From Mesaphorura yosii (taxonomy: Eukaryota > Arthropoda > Collembola > Poduromorpha > Tullbergiidae), in the NCBI GenBank assembly GCA_009869945.1, contig WIXG01000173.1, positions 97,941 to 161,940 on the forward strand: a DNA stretch of 64,000 nt, written 5' to 3'. The notes under the pieces were generated by a model. It made no database searches and had not been told where the DNA came from. It worked only from the letters and a program-made list of their open reading frames with translations. Below are positions 40,201 through 54,725 of the stretch, piece after piece (position 1 is the first letter of the stretch; the number at the start of each line of letters is the position of its first letter). Position numbers and translations under genes: made by a program.

Positions 40201-43200
40201 TTTAACCGTCAAAGCTCAATAGTACCGTCTCATGTCAAGAAGAGTTACACGAATTGCATTTCTACAAATTCGCAAGCCATTATCGCGAATATCAAAAACC
40301 TCCGACGATCTTCGACGCCAAGACAGGCGGATTACCAATTTATCACTATTTTCACTCCAAATACGCTGAAACAGCGGCGCAAAGCGTTCAGCGCTCGTGG
40401 GCAACTTACATTTTCACCAGCATCATTTTTCAATGGTGACAATTTCTTAATTTCCCGTGTGGTTTTGTTTTCTCATTTCAGAATTCAACTTATTAATAGT
40501 TCGCAAATTTCAAAAACTATCCAGGAGCTTAACTAAATTCTTCTAATTGTTAGGCGGAATCTTCGTGCATTTTGAACTCAAATCACAGAGCATCTGACTC
40601 ACATCACGTTCGAACTCGGCTGACTGAACTTGCTCACAGTTTTCGTATTTGTTTTGATTTATGTTGACTGACGCTGTTTTTCTTCCAATTTCACACGGAA
40701 TGTGTTCCACTTGAATCAACAACGGCTACCGTTGCAATTACACGGATTTTACGGAAGAATTCATCTTCCTCTAATCGCTTGCACACGCTAGGATGTGGAT
40801 ACTACATACTGTCTCAATTCGTCACGGGCAATTTTTTAACCACACGACATGAACCATCACTGACTACGCTTAAGTTTAAAGCCTACGTTTGGGGATGCTT
40901 TGTCTCGAACTACGCTGCTCACGATAATTAATTAAGTCGGTAATTTGTAAACATCACTTTCGTACGGAGAAAATTTGGGGCACATTCTGAGACTAAAATT
41001 GTACACTGTCGCGAGTGTGGAATAAATTCAGTTTATTGTAGTCTTGTAACGAGCCGGACCAGCACGCAACGAGGGACAACGACGAGAACGAGACTCGATT
41101 CACTCGATTGTTGAACGTTTCTCCTGCAGCAACAACAGCGGTTTCACGCACTAACAACAATAATTACTGCTTGTTTGATTCCTTCTGGGACTGCAGTTTA
41201 AGCCCTTCTCTCTGCCTTGCACGTTTCACTGATGCTGCTAAGGTCCAAGAGGTGAATCAAATTCATGTGCATTGGGCAGGCAATACGCAATAATAAATGG
41301 TAAATGAAATGCATCTTCATTTTTCTGTTTTAAAGATTCTCTCTCACCCTCCTGCAATCCAACCAGCAGCATTGCAGCAGCAAGCTTCAAGCATGTGGTA
41401 GCTGACTGAAGAGGTAACATACTAACAAGTAACCAACATCCTAATCCCAGCACAGCATCTTCTCAATCGGCAGAACAACTTGTGAAACTGATCGCACATG
41501 AACCAACTGCTTGTGCACTGCTTCATCGCTTAGACTGCTTAGACTGCTTTCAAGTGACCAGCGAACACATTCAACTTTGAATGCTAATTTTTTATCCGTT
41601 TATATAGTACAGGTTTAGTCCGCGTCAATTAGAATTGGAAGTGCGAGTACGCAAGCAACGCAGGCCAATGAAATGATTGTAACATCATTCGGACAGAGGA
41701 CTGGGCTGCTGCTGCTCTTGATTCAGCTGATAACTGGACGCCACATTGTTTGACAAATCAGATCAATCTTTTCTTCAGTTCATTCATCATTCGAACCATC
41801 ACCAGAAGTCCAACTAATGAAGCAAAATCTGTGATATGAGATAAGAGCCACTCTGCTTGAGAGGAACTAATGACATAATTCATTAGCGGATGTAAGGATG
41901 TTTTCCGTCGTTCAATGCCGTTGATAGAAAAGTATTTGAATTAAGAAATCAAAAGTCGAAAGTAAAAGTACGTAGTTTAGGTTGCACTACGAAGTTCAGA
42001 TGCCTGCAATTCTATCGAATCAGAGATTTTAAACTTCAGGGCGACTTGAGATTGCGAATTCACGTCGCCTTCACCTTCTTCGAGTTCTTGGCCATGAAAT
42101 GATATGAATCACTGTTTTGAAATGAGAAATAAGGTAGGTAAACCGTAAACAGGTGTCGTACATCCTCCTGGGGCACGTATGCGAAATGCAAAATGAGACT
42201 TGTTGCTGTGAAATCGCAACGTAAGCGTACTTGTGTATTGAGCCATATCGCTGATCGGCCCTCGCACCATCCCACAAAGAATGTACAAGAAAAAACTTGG
42301 AAGTTGAGTTTCATATCAGAACAAAGCAGGCCGCACTGCGAAGTGAAAGAAGGAAAACAATTTTTTGCACGTGCAAATGGGTTACAAGAAGTGTTCTTCT
42401 TCAGGTGAAAAATGTAAAGCTGAGGAAATAATTACCAATTTCTTACGCGCGCATCGCGGCTGCTTTACGAATCAAGAATCAAGTTCAGAGCAGTTGCAGT
42501 TTAGATTCAGCGTTTGACTTGTAATCGATAAACAGAAAAAGTAACACTTTTTTAAACAAAATTGATACAAGAACACGACCATGCAACAACATGTAATAAA
42601 AAGCAATGCGAAATTGCAGATATCAAAATGCTGTTCTGTTTGCCCGCTGTTCACCTGCCTCGTCAATAACTGCAATGCAAAGCGTAATCTTAATTCCAGT
42701 TCATCATGAAGATTAAATGAACCTTTTACAACTCTCTGTGTGAGGTTTCTTAATTATGATTACAGGGTAACGAAAACAAAGACAGAAGACAGATGCGGAG
42801 ATGAAATAATTGCACGCAAATCGCAAATTGAAGTTTACTTTGATTCTCAACCAACAACTGAAATTCACTTGGTTGGGAGCAGAGAAGACACAAATCAAAA
42901 TCAACAAACCTGCACCTGAGCCTCTGAACTGAACTCTGAAATCAATCTGCACAATTTGGTCATCAATTTTGGCAACCGTTACAATTCATTAAAACGATCA
43001 TCTCATTTCCTTCTTATGATGCTCATGCTTGTCTACAGCCCACGACAGAATGGCCTTATCTTCACAATCTAATTGTGCTTCTCGTAAACATGTGGCGACA
43101 GTTTGAAACCGGTAAACAGGACCTCATGCAGCTTCTGATCTACGAGTGTAATCAATTAAATTAAGCCAAGAATTAAGCCCATGATACAATTTGCCTGGCA

Positions 43201-44561
43201 ATTGGGAAGTCTTGCCTGAGAAATTGGGAACTTATCATGTTGTTTCAAATCAGAGATCCAAATCAGCGAAAAGTTGATGTCAATGTCGATGGTTCAAATT
43301 ATCGACATTGTTGAAATCCTACACTTTACACTTGCAATGCACTTGTCGCATAAATACGAACACGAACATTGTTATTGTTGCAATTGCAACAAACACATCC
43401 ACACAAACCACTTTTTTTAAATTTGCAATTTGCTCTTAACGCATCAGCAGTGCGCCTACTCGGCCTGCTGAAACATTTAGAGTGCATTAGTGAACCTGAA
43501 CTTGCAGCCGTGGCATTCATTCAAGCGAGCTGCTGGCTCGCAGCTCAGAAATAATGGTATCACATTTCAATTAAAAATAATTTCCTCGTCACTTGTCTCG
43601 TTGTCGTGTCCTGTTGTTTGCTTTCTGACTTTTTGTTCTCGAAAGGACAAGACCAGTGAACATGTTTAGTGATGTAGTTGATTCATTCCTTTCTTTATGC
43701 GCTACTCGTCACTGCCTTCTTGCGTCTTGCCTGAACTTCTGAATTAGAAAATTGATACAGAAAACTTGTCAATTATCCATTTGTTAAAAATATAAAAGTC
43801 ACCAGTCTACTTCTGAGTTGACCGTTTTTTGTCACGACTCAATACGGCAATACGTGTTTTACCACTGCTGCTGGGCTGGCTGGCAACTGTGCTAACGATG
43901 GCGATAGTGATGGTGCTGAGGCGACCAACCAATTTATGGTTGAGCTGATATTAATAATGAGAATGACACATTGTTGGCGATTACGATCACCTGCGATTTT
44001 GGCTTGGCTTTATTAGGCCGCGCTTCAATAATTGTGTTCGCATTTGCACAAGCCCAATAAGTTGTGAATTACAAGGACAAATGGCGAAGATATACTTTGC
44101 TTATGCGTGCTATTTTGCCTTGTCAATCTCTCTTGCAAACACTGCAAACAATTTCTGTGGATTTAAAATGGAAGAAACTTGCGAGAGTTAGCGAAAAAAA
44201 AATATGCGACGACTGCGAATGAATTTGTTTCATGTCAAGATTTTGCTTATGGTGGTTTCATTTTGACAACATTGCGTCCTCTCAATAAGTAAAACCACCT
44301 GAGTTAAGCCAGCCAGTCTGCTTGGTGTTGGCTCAACCTCAATGACATCATCATACAATATCGGATGACCGACTACTAAAACAATAATTATAATTACTGT
44401 TTCTGTTAAAGCAAATCAAACGGGCAACTTATTTAACTTCAGTAAGCAGAACTCTGTTCACTTGAGAATAACCTGTAGAACTTTTCCCTGGTTTAAGGCC
44501 GTTTTTGTTTCACTATTTGAACGGAGTCAACCAAGTAAATGTTGAGGCTGTCAAGGCTTAC
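37219..44561 (-). other. Intron 2 (about 7.3 kb)
   Basis: The interval lies between the exon 2 donor and the exon 3 acceptor. It is AT-rich, without a convincing reading frame, mobile element or RNA gene. A 30-bp phase-compatible stretch at 37586-37615 has a good donor but no pyrimidine tract, and was rejected as an exon. Confidence 0.55.
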
Positions 44562-44594
44562 CTTTCTGTCCAGCAAAACGGTTCATTTCGGTAC
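44562..44594 (-). CDS. 33-bp internal micro-exon (exon 2) of the same gene
   Basis: On the minus strand a TTTGTTGCAG acceptor precedes this exon and AAG|GTAAGCC follows it. The first G completes the split codon from exon 1 (CG+G, Arg). The exon then encodes YRNEPFCWTE (residues 46-55) and ends with AG, so it enters and leaves in phase 2 and is a multiple of three. The other two frames are less suitable: one has a TGA after three codons, and the other does not join exon 1. Joined to exon 1 it gives FPYYRYRNEPFCWTE, rich in aromatic residues with one Cys and one Trp. The acceptor's pyrimidine tract is short, and an exon this small would be missed by ordinary gene finders. The call rests on phase continuity with the exons on both sides. 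Confidence 0.65.
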
Positions 44595-47500
44595 CTGCAA
44601 CAAACAAAAAGAGACCAACGTTAGTTAACGAAAATGAATGAATTTATATGAACTGAGGAGAATATTCATTCTAGTCGGCAAACCCTTTTCATGTACTCAT
44701 GCTATGTATGTATTTGAGTCAATAAATACAAGTATGAACCAGTACAGATCCCGAAAGGCGTGTAATACATTATTTATAAATTATGAGCGAAAAGGAAGCT
44801 CAAAATATTTATATACTTCTGATCCTCAGACTGAATTCTGGTCTTGCATTTATAAAGAACCCGCACAAGTTGGGGTAGCAAAGTAGGATATTGATATGTA
44901 AAATCATTCAAATCGCTATATTGTATACAAAAGCAATAATGGCAATAAAAATAAAAAAGTACTGCACGTCAGATTGTGTAAGTTCGAAATCTCCAAATGC
45001 CATCCTAGAGTCTATAAATCTTGAGAAGTTTCGGCCTCACAAAACAAAAGGTGCGCCTGCGCCATGCACATTGGGATGAATTTAAAAAAGAAAAGGAGCT
45101 CGGGATCTGAGGCACCATGCTGAGTAATTGCAAGTTACTTAAATAATACCTCACAACCACTTGCTCACTGGTAGTAAAAAGTACGTCACAACATCGGCAA
45201 TGAGATAAGAAGCTAGTTACTCCGAGAAAGGGTTCAAAACTGAACTGATACCTGTGCCCTGGACCATGTGTTTTTTTGCATTTGATGTGCTGCGAACTGC
45301 GAAGCCTTCGATTATTGCATTGAAGAACGAAATTTCATTCACAATCTTTATTGCCTCCCGATGGTTTTTTCAATAAACTATTTTTTTGGTTAGATGTGTT
45401 ATTATTATCTCACAATCTATATGATAATTTTTCGGTTGGTTCATTCAAGTAGCCGCAGTCGAGTCGCACGGTTGAGAACTGCAACCAACGTTAGCACTTG
45501 TCTTTGAGTACGCATAAAAACTCTCATCACTCATCAGAAATACAGATCATGGGAATTATTATCATTTCATCATTGATCTGAATCAGGCCTCATATTTTTG
45601 AAAGCTTCATCCGTTTTGGTTTGAACTATAGTTCAGGCGATCAAGCTCAAATAGGACGCATCTGCCGCCGTCTGCTCGAGTCGAGTAGTATAATTGTTAC
45701 AAATTATTTTGTAAAAATACAGAATGACAAAAATTTCTGGATTAAAGCAATCAGTCAAAAAGTTGAAAAGGAAGGACGACAACAAAATGAACAGAAGCGA
45801 CAGAAGTTGAACTTTTACAAATTGGACGAGACGTTGCGCCATGTTATTTTATTTATTCTTACGTTTACGCGATATTCATTTTCCGTTCTGTCGAGCCGAG
45901 CAAGATAAACATCGACGCACAATTATAAACCACAAATTCAATACGCCTAGTTTGAATATTAAAATAACAGTCCACCGAACAGGAATTGAGAATGCTTCGA
46001 GAAAAAAGCCACAGAAAAGGAAGGAATGAAATTGGCCCCAATTATCACATATGGGCAACCCGCAGAAAATTGGCTTTGTTTCTATTTACAACACAATTTC
46101 AGGTTTACCTCACCGTATTTTCATCAACTCCTTCAGTAATCAGAATCGGAGAAGACGAGCGCTGTAATTGTGTCAAAATTACATGATTGGAGCCATAAAG
46201 GAAGCAATAACTCATGTGATAGACAAAGTGCCCAAGAACAATTTAACTACGGCAACTTGTACAATCCTCAAGCAGTAAGTTCGTAAGAATTCCTGGGCTC
46301 AATTTACAAGCGTCACATTTAACTCAGGTAAATTTTGGAAATATGACCTCGATGAAAATATTGCTGCTACCTGAACTTGCAAGCAAATATCATTCAAATC
46401 ATTCCGATGCAAACGCCTTCAAGTTTGGAGCGAATTTTGTGAGACGCCCGATATCAATCAATTCGTATTCGTATTTGTACATACATGGAAAAAGTTATTT
46501 GAATTGTAATTATGCCTTGATTCCCTTCAGCGTAGCAGTGGAGAATTATTATTGAAATCTTTCGTGGCAGTCAATACAAGGTTTGGTTATTAGCTGTGGA
46601 TTCCCAATTACAACAATGAAATTCTCGCCTGCCTGCCTTGCGTGGAGGTTGCGTGTTGAAAACTTGGAGCCGCCAAAGGAAAAAGAGCAAATTACGGAGC
46701 GTTCATTTAACAATGCAAGTTGTAAACTATTATTGCCTCTTTCTTTGAAAATTGTAAATGAAAGGAGCTCGGAGGTTGGTCATTATTCACGTTCACTGCT
46801 ATTCACGAATTCAATGAACGGCAAGGCATTTCAAGCAATGGCAATGTTTTGAGTTTTGCCATGTGGATGGGAGTTGATGAAGAAGTTCCATGTACCACGT
46901 TACATCTAGTGCCATTGCAGTAAATTAATTTGTGGCCACGAAACATGCATGAAACACCTGCGAATCAAGACTCCCTTCATTCTTATGCTCATGTGCTCGT
47001 GGCCTGGAAGTTGTCAAAAATATCACGCACTTCTGTCAGCAATTGTGACATGTGAACCAAGCCGCATTTTAATTTGGATTTTAATTTAGCGGATGCTAAT
47101 TTGTCAAAAGCAATTAATTCGTTCTTGAATCTTTTTGCAATCTTAAAACACACAACACACAAGTAATGAGAAAAGGATGAGAAGGGAATACGTAGAATTT
47201 TATTGAGTGCATTTGTGTTGTTCGTCTGGCTCGGAGTAAAAGCTATAAAACCAGCCAAAGCGCTTTTTTGTTGCATCAACTTTCTGTAGGAGCGAAGAAA
47301 TCTAAGAACGCGCCATGCAGTAGAAAGTAATCTTCATAGATTGGAAAAAGAAAGAGGAAAGAGCGCATTTTGGACCGCATTTGGTATTCTCGGCACTTCT
47401 CAAACTGAGTGCACATTTCAGTGCATGAGAAAAGAGTGTGAAGAGCATTCGTTCTATTGCGTGGCAGAAGACGTGAAGGACGGAGGCGAGTAAATCGCTT

Positions 47501-49674
47501 TGGAAATGCAAGATGTTTTAAGGCCCTCTTGAGAGTTGTGTGCAACTTAATGTCACCATCAATATTACACATTTTGATACGAATAATGAATAAATTAACA
47601 GCGTGCGAGACTTTTCTCCTATTCTCTCGACAGACAGCGGCAGACGAGTGAAGACGTGACGAGACAGCTACACGACCTCTAACGCGCCCTCACTTTACAC
47701 CAAAACATCTTGCTCGTGTCTTAAAAAAAGCGAAAGGAAAGTAGAGAATACAAAGTTAATGGATTTTCTTGTATTTTTAACCTTCTTTCATTCGCGATTG
47801 CATTTCTCTTATTCTTCCAATGGTTTATCAAAACTCACGCTTTGTTATCAGTTTTATTTTATGATCGCGAAATACAATAGCCTCGTTCTTCTCATCGCAG
47901 ATTTTAATGACTCGCTCTGTGCACTTCAATTAGAATAATTTATGTCGACCTGCAACTTCTGTTGGTCACGGTGGCGGGTTGCGAGGGTACTTGTGGGAAC
48001 AGTTAATACATGCAGACAGGTCCTCCATCCAGCAGACATAATTGTATATTACTGTGCCAGGAAAGTAATGACTAGTTTAACACCTATCGCCTTTTCCCAA
48101 CAATACAAAGAATGAACCTGGGTTCATTCAGTGTGGGCAACATAAATCTGCCATCCAAAATAAAATAGACCAATTATTACACCTTGCCTGCTCATTTTGA
48201 CTGGTGCAATGCACTTGCTCTTGCGCCAAAAGGTCAGCTTTAACTGCTTCCACTCAGCTACTTCAACTAGGGTCAGAAAATCATTAGTCTCAGCTATGTT
48301 ATTGAATGCTCTTCTTCGTTAAATAAATTCACACGCTCTGGACGTCGCTTGTTGTTGAATTTTATGTATGTCTTTCACTCAAGAGAGATCAAATTCTCAG
48401 TGATAGCATGACTGATGCTGAAGAGGCAGAGGCAAGGCAAGGCAAATCTTGATGTCCTATTCGAAGCAAGATTTCTTGTCAATTACATACCCTGTCAACA
48501 GCCCGTACAATACAAGACTATTGCACAGGCAATAATTGCATCAAATGACACACATACTTTGAGTTGGTACTCATACGTTATGCCATGCTCTGCTGCGCTG
48601 AAGAATGCTGAACTTGTCAATTGTTTTTAGTCACTATTTTTTGCAGCTGATGTAAAGTGTGAAGCAGTAGGATTACATTTCACGTGAGTATATGCTGACA
48701 GCGCAGCAACCAAGAACATGACGTGGTCGTAGTTGATGTTAGATTAGGATTAGCATTCTTATCGCCTTGCAATGCAGACTTTCTTTTGCATTGCTTTATG
48801 CACCTGATCCGAAAGAATTCTCATAATGACCAAGCAGCTCAGCTCAGCCAGTGCAGCGTGTTTTGAAATGTCAAACGAAAAGAACATCACAAAACAATTT
48901 TCTTTTAATCAGACGTCAGTCGAGTTATGCGACACGTTTGCTTGTTTGCCTGCGTTTTCAATCGATCCTAAAGCCAATCTGTGAGATCATTGTGTAGTGA
49001 CATTTCAAGGCAATTTGCATTGCCTGCCTGTAATATTAGTCGAATAAGTAAATTAATGTTATTAAGAATGTCTCCAGTCAGCCAATAACCGAAAATAAAA
49101 TAAAAACTGGTCAAAATGTGTAGGACGCAAAAAATAATTGACAAAAAATATTGCTTTTATAAGCCAATCAGGAATAACCCCAAGATTGTGTTTTTTTCAG
49201 TTCTGACCGTGAATAACTCCCGACTCGGCCGGCTCTGTCGATTTTGTGCTGCGGAAGAGACTCTGACCTGAAAGCAAGTGCCAGTCTTCTTGTAGCGATT
49301 GTACGATTTAATTACAACACGTTTCTTCACATTTTAAAATGATAGTAATGAAATGTCAAAAATATCGTGACTGCATTGTTGATAAAAATTTCATACCTTC
49401 ATGTTACAAGAGTATGATTACAAAAACACAACTTGTCAATTTCTTTCAAGACTTCTCCGTACTATTTCGTGTTATTCGAGGTATGTGTTGCTTGAACGAT
49501 ACTGTTGCTTTGCTTGTTTTGTTGTGCAGTGTGGCATGCATTGCATGGCAGGGTGAGACCAGGGGACCTGTCGGTCAGAACACGAAATGAAGTTGAGAAT
49601 GTTACAGGGCAAAGTAGCTTCTGCGATAGCAAACAAATCATGCAGATTTTTGACACTTATCTGAGAAGACTTAC

Positions 49675-49734
49675 CATGTCATGTCTACCCAACCGTGTTC
49701 ATCAACTTTTACTACTTTTTTCCTTACTATTGCT
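49675..49734 (-). CDS. Possible extra 60-bp cassette exon between exons 1 and 2
   Basis: On the minus strand a donor ATG|GTAAGTC ends a 60-bp stretch that begins after TACTCGCAG. It is open in the phase the gene needs (one base, 19 codons, two bases) and would give AIVRKKVVKVDEHGWVDMT between the Arg at the exon 1 junction and a Trp (TG+G) formed with exon 2. The acceptor's pyrimidine tract is poor and third positions are more AT-rich than in the four better exons. Exon 1 also joins exon 2 naturally without it. It may be a cassette exon or a chance match. Confidence 0.2.
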
Positions 49735-51940
49735 CTGCGAGTACGAATAATTTATAAAACGCATTAAGAAACTTGCTGACTTAATACATCAATGGTCTTG
49801 TTATGTTTAGGCAGTTCCAAGACCAAAGCGGACACCAAGTGCACGAAATATTTTACACTTGCCAAAGGTATGCGTAAAATGTGTAAAGTTGAGATTCCCA
49901 CGCTAAATCTTAGAATCTGGAGTTTTATTATTTAAATTCAACCTGCTGCCCGCTGTTTTACTAACAATTATTACAACAAAAAGTTGTATTAGCCTTTCAT
50001 ACAAATTTGATTTATGAAACACAGAAATTGGCACTTTTTGCCAGCCATTATTCTTCAACTTGAACCTGCGGCCGTGGCGGGGCTGCGGCCGCTGTGGTGG
50101 GCATGTTCGAAGTTTAGTCTTTAGTGTTGGGAGAAGATTAATAACGAAGTCAGTTTTGTGAGTATTACAAAGCAGGCAGTTTCCCGAGCCAAGAAAAAGA
50201 GGCAGGCTGAGAGAAAGGGTTAGTTCACAGCAGTCAGCATGCAGCAGTGAGATGGAATTCCGGGCAACAGAAGGTTAGAATGCCTTCTGAAATGAAGTGC
50301 AATAATGGAAAGTCGAAGAACGATTAGATTATTGCATATGAATTATTGACTTGCCAATTTCTCTCCCCTGCAATCGTCTACATGTGTTACTCATCGCCAT
50401 CGCCACCGCTTTCCCTCATCGCTATCGTGTCCCCACAAACAAGTGCTTCGCGACTTTCGGTCCACCGTCACCGCGCGTTCGAATAAACGTACCTGACGCA
50501 TCCTGAATGAAAGTTTTTGGCGACTATGGCTGTGGTCCGGGAAAGTGAAAAGGGTTGAGATAAACATTAAGCATAATCCGTGTGAAGTAATAATCCAGCC
50601 GGGAAGCAGCTATTAAACACACGCGTGGACATTCTATTCTATTACCCATTGCGGAATGATCATAGAGACAAGCCGGTCACCATTCTCATTCTCACAGCCA
50701 CAACAGATCTCATTATATGTTTACACGACAGGAGCTTCCCTTAATAGAAATTTCACCCTTTCAATTCAGACTCCGGGATTCCGATGACAGTCTCGGTCTC
50801 ATCTTTGTGTACAAGAGGCACAACACCATTTCATGTGCTGCCAACTCATTTAATTTCTGCAACGAATTGTAAACTGAAGCTGAAGTCAAGTTAATAGTCA
50901 AGCAAAGGCAATTTGAATATAAATTATCCACTTCGGGAGGAATGTTTCGAGACAATAAACGCCACATGATAATCGCCAGCGCCAAATGAGAAACGGAGAA
51001 TATTTATTGTGGCGCGATACGAAAGAATTAAGGAATATTGCGTTTAAGAAGGCCGACCGTATTCGATGAGCCGTTTTAATCCAATCATTAGTCGTTCTCT
51101 TCTGCGGTGCAGCGGGCTGTCTTTTAATAAATATAATATTTTAATGTATTTTGTCGTGACTTGATCACTTCACCTAATATGTTTTAATTAATATCATAAT
51201 TCATAACTCATCTCAGGATTTGAATATTAAACAGTTTTTTATGCGCCAGCTTACAACTTTGTCTTCCCTTGATTACTCCCCTTTGCAGTGACTTATAACT
51301 CTATTCTTTACCCATTAATAAAGTGCGGGTACAGGGTTTGGAATTTTGAGACAAATAAATCAAGGCGACTGTCAACTTGAATCTATCACGTGCAAATTCT
51401 TGCTCGGTCAAGTTCGGCTGCTTGTAAACGTTCGAATCAATCGCAATCGTAATTTTCAATAATCAAAAATTCCAATCTCTTCGCTCTTGAAGATCTTCTC
51501 TCACTTTCTGTCCCGGTCCGGCAAGAAAATTCCACGTGCCGATCATTGTCAGAAGGCTCGTGCCTAAACTCCTGTCAATCACCTCTCCCGAGTTTCCTGA
51601 TAACTCGTGATTGTTTACTCCTCGCAGGAAACAACAAAATCCTCAAATATTTATTCTCCGCATGCTCCACCACTTAAGATAAGCTTCAACTTATTTGGAA
51701 ATAAAAATGGTAATTTTGGACTTTTTGTTCAGAAATGCCATTTTACTAAATGGTGCTTAGGAAGTCTGTAATTACAATAATAAAACAGGTACCCTCAACC
51801 CGCATGTGGAATGTACGTACTTTATGGTTATGTTATGGAAAATTACCAGATACGATACGTTATCGGTCTACAACTGAAAAGCAGAAGAAACTAAAAGCAA
51901 CTTCTAATTCGAAATTAAAATGCATGATTATTTCGTAATG

Positions 51941-51965
51941 GAAATGGAATTGCCATTGCCATTTC
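51941..51965. repeat. Inverted repeat GAAATGG/CCATTTC
   Basis: A 7-bp outer stem, with ATTGCCATTGCC words between the arms that match the CATTGC motif scattered over the window. Confidence 0.45.
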
Positions 51966-54725
51966 TTGCGACAGCGTTACGTGGATGCTGATTGTCGAAC
52001 CTGTAAATTGTAAATGCAGTATGCAGGCTTAATTTAAGCACTTTTGTAGAAGGCTGGCGCACTAAAGTAAATTTCACTTAACCGAGACTTAATTTCCACA
52101 TTAGTATTAATTATTGTGAGCGATTATGATCACAGTTACCTTCCACGCTGTGTCGTGTCGTCAGCGTGTTACAATCTCAAATCTCGCATTTGAAGGTTAA
52201 ACTTAGCACAAGACAAATGAGACGTCCTCGGCTACATGAAATGAATGGATGATGGCGTGTCAGCTTGCTATAAAACTCTAGCCAAGTAAATGAAATAAAA
52301 CCAACCAAGGAGGTAAGGAATAAGTTAAAGACTCAAGTTAAAGAGCCAGTCATTAAACATACGTTGAATTTCGAGTACAATGTTCGTCACTGCATTTTAT
52401 TACGGCTTCTTAAATATTTTCCTCAAATGACGAGCTTGACTGACGCAGCGGGCCACACGGAAGCTAACATTTAGTCAGTGTTCTTTTTATAACAGACGAC
52501 TTCTGGAAAAATGATCTTCGGACTCTTTTTCTGGCAGCAAAATGAGCAGCGAAGTGCGGGTTTATATTTCATCTCTCTGCGAGCGCGTCCGCGTCCCACA
52601 TCAGCTTGTCCCTGCCTGTCCTGCCATACGATATGCATAGTACACGATAAGAGGATATCAGATCATGTTTGAATTTGAGATGAAATTGATGACAAGTTCA
52701 GATACTGCTGCTGTCCGTCCGTCAAAAAGAACGACAAATGTCCGACAGAGATACTGGATCAGTTCTCATTTGTGCTGTGCAGCTGAAAGATGAGAATCGA
52801 TATTCACAAAATGCACTTTGTATACAAATTACGCAGCTCCAAACAGTTTGAAGGGGAATCAGTCACTGCATCTTGAATTGTATCTTTGTCGTGGAATAAA
52901 GCTAATTGGCAGAATACAAAATTCCAAGGATTCGCCTGGGCATTTATTTCCAATTCTTCATCTGTGTCCACGATTCAACTGGCTGGCAGGCCGGCTCAGT
53001 GACTCTTATCCTCTAGAGTTCAAGATTGATGCCAGCTCAGCGCAAAGACTTTAATCCTACGTAAGAAGCTCAAGATGCGGAAAGATCACGCGGGCAGATA
53101 AGAAGATGGAAGATGAATACTTAATGGAGGCTGCTCAAACTCAAGAAAATAAGATATTTTACATTAAACATACTTAAGACAATTTTTTGCTACTTTTATT
53201 TAAAGAAAGTGAAGACAAACTTTGTGTGAGGGCCTTAATGAAAGTGGATGCACAAAGTCATGTCATTTTTTATGAATAAATTCGAGTAATGAGAATGGAG
53301 CTCTTTTATTCCTTTGTGCTCGGGAAATGCAGGCAGGCAGGCTCGGTGCATTCCATTATCTCGTCAAGCAGGCAGAGCAACAGTAGGAGAACTGACGGGA
53401 CGGCATCCTCCCAAAATGTCTTATCTTCGTCATCTGCCTTCTTTCAGCTCATTCTCTCATGTAGATCATCAAATCAAATCACTCTGGCTACCAGGCTGGT
53501 TGGCTACCTTAGGCGTTCCTGCTCCTGCAATTTGGCTTAAAGCTTAAGGAGCTTATTCAAATATTCCATAAAAGTTATTTGCTACCGAATATAAGCATAA
53601 GTAGCAATTTTGCTGCAGGGTCCGCGGTGCGACTTTCTATGAGCCTCTGCATTATCTTTTCCTTAATCCGAAATCGAATTCCATCAAGGCAAATGAGGAG
53701 CTTCAATGCGACAGGTGCTCAGAGTATAAATGGAGCAACCTACAAAGTTTTTGACCAAAGTGTTGCAGTATTCGGTAATGATGCAGGAAATGTTTATCAC
53801 TTTCTTAAATTCGGCTAATCTGGAAGTGAGATGACACATCGTGGAGTCAATCAGTGAGTGAGAACATCATTAGCACCTGGTTAATGAAAAGACGATTGCT
53901 TTTTGTTATATGAACTCCTGCCTTCTCGGCTCCGCGCACCACGGTTGTTATAAATCATCAACATTCTGGCTGCCTTTCTGCTGCTTTTCTGTCTATTGTT
54001 TTAATAAGTTTTCCACTCAGGCGATGGGATTGAGATAATCTGTTGGCTGTTGACATGAATTCAATAACAGCTCGTTTCCCACCGGAAATGAAGGCAATGT
54101 ACACTCGTCGCAACGCAGCACAGGACAACGCAGTGCAGTGTCACTGTTCGAAACCAGCGTGATTGTTATAAATTCACAGGACGCCTGACTTTCATTGCCT
54201 CGGTTGTTCTGGTTTTATAGTCAAGTTCACCTTCGAATCTTAGCTGTCAAATTCAACTTGCCTTTACGTCTCGCTCGCTTTCGTTGGCTTTCGGCTTTCG
54301 CACTGTATTCAGTCACCCACAAAAGCATAACAGCGCGCAGGACATTTCAATTCCGACGGTTGATGAGAATTTGTTCCTCGACGGGTCGCCCAATGAAAAT
54401 TCGATCAGATAAAATAACAATATGATCAGTAAATCATATTAGTGCCACAGCTTCGGCGCGACCGCCTGAAACAATATCGTACAAATAACATTTGTGCTTT
54501 GAACAAGTCATTGTTTGTGCCTTATGTTTGCTTTGTTGGGATACTGAAACTGAAGCCGTTCGGAATCAGAATGACAAATGATGAGGTGACTTGAGAAGAT
54601 GCGATATAATTCTCTAAGCCTGAGCTGTTGTGCTTCTCGCGCAGTCGCACAGGCGGGCACATTTAATTTTTCAAACAGTGAGAACCTCTCGTATAAGGAG
54701 AAGATGAAAAATACACTACACAATA

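Noticed and set aside
49675-49750. Plus-strand pyrimidine run ending in CTCTGCGAG as a 3' splice site
   Set aside because: The sequence following it hits a stop within a few codons and no exon can be drawn.
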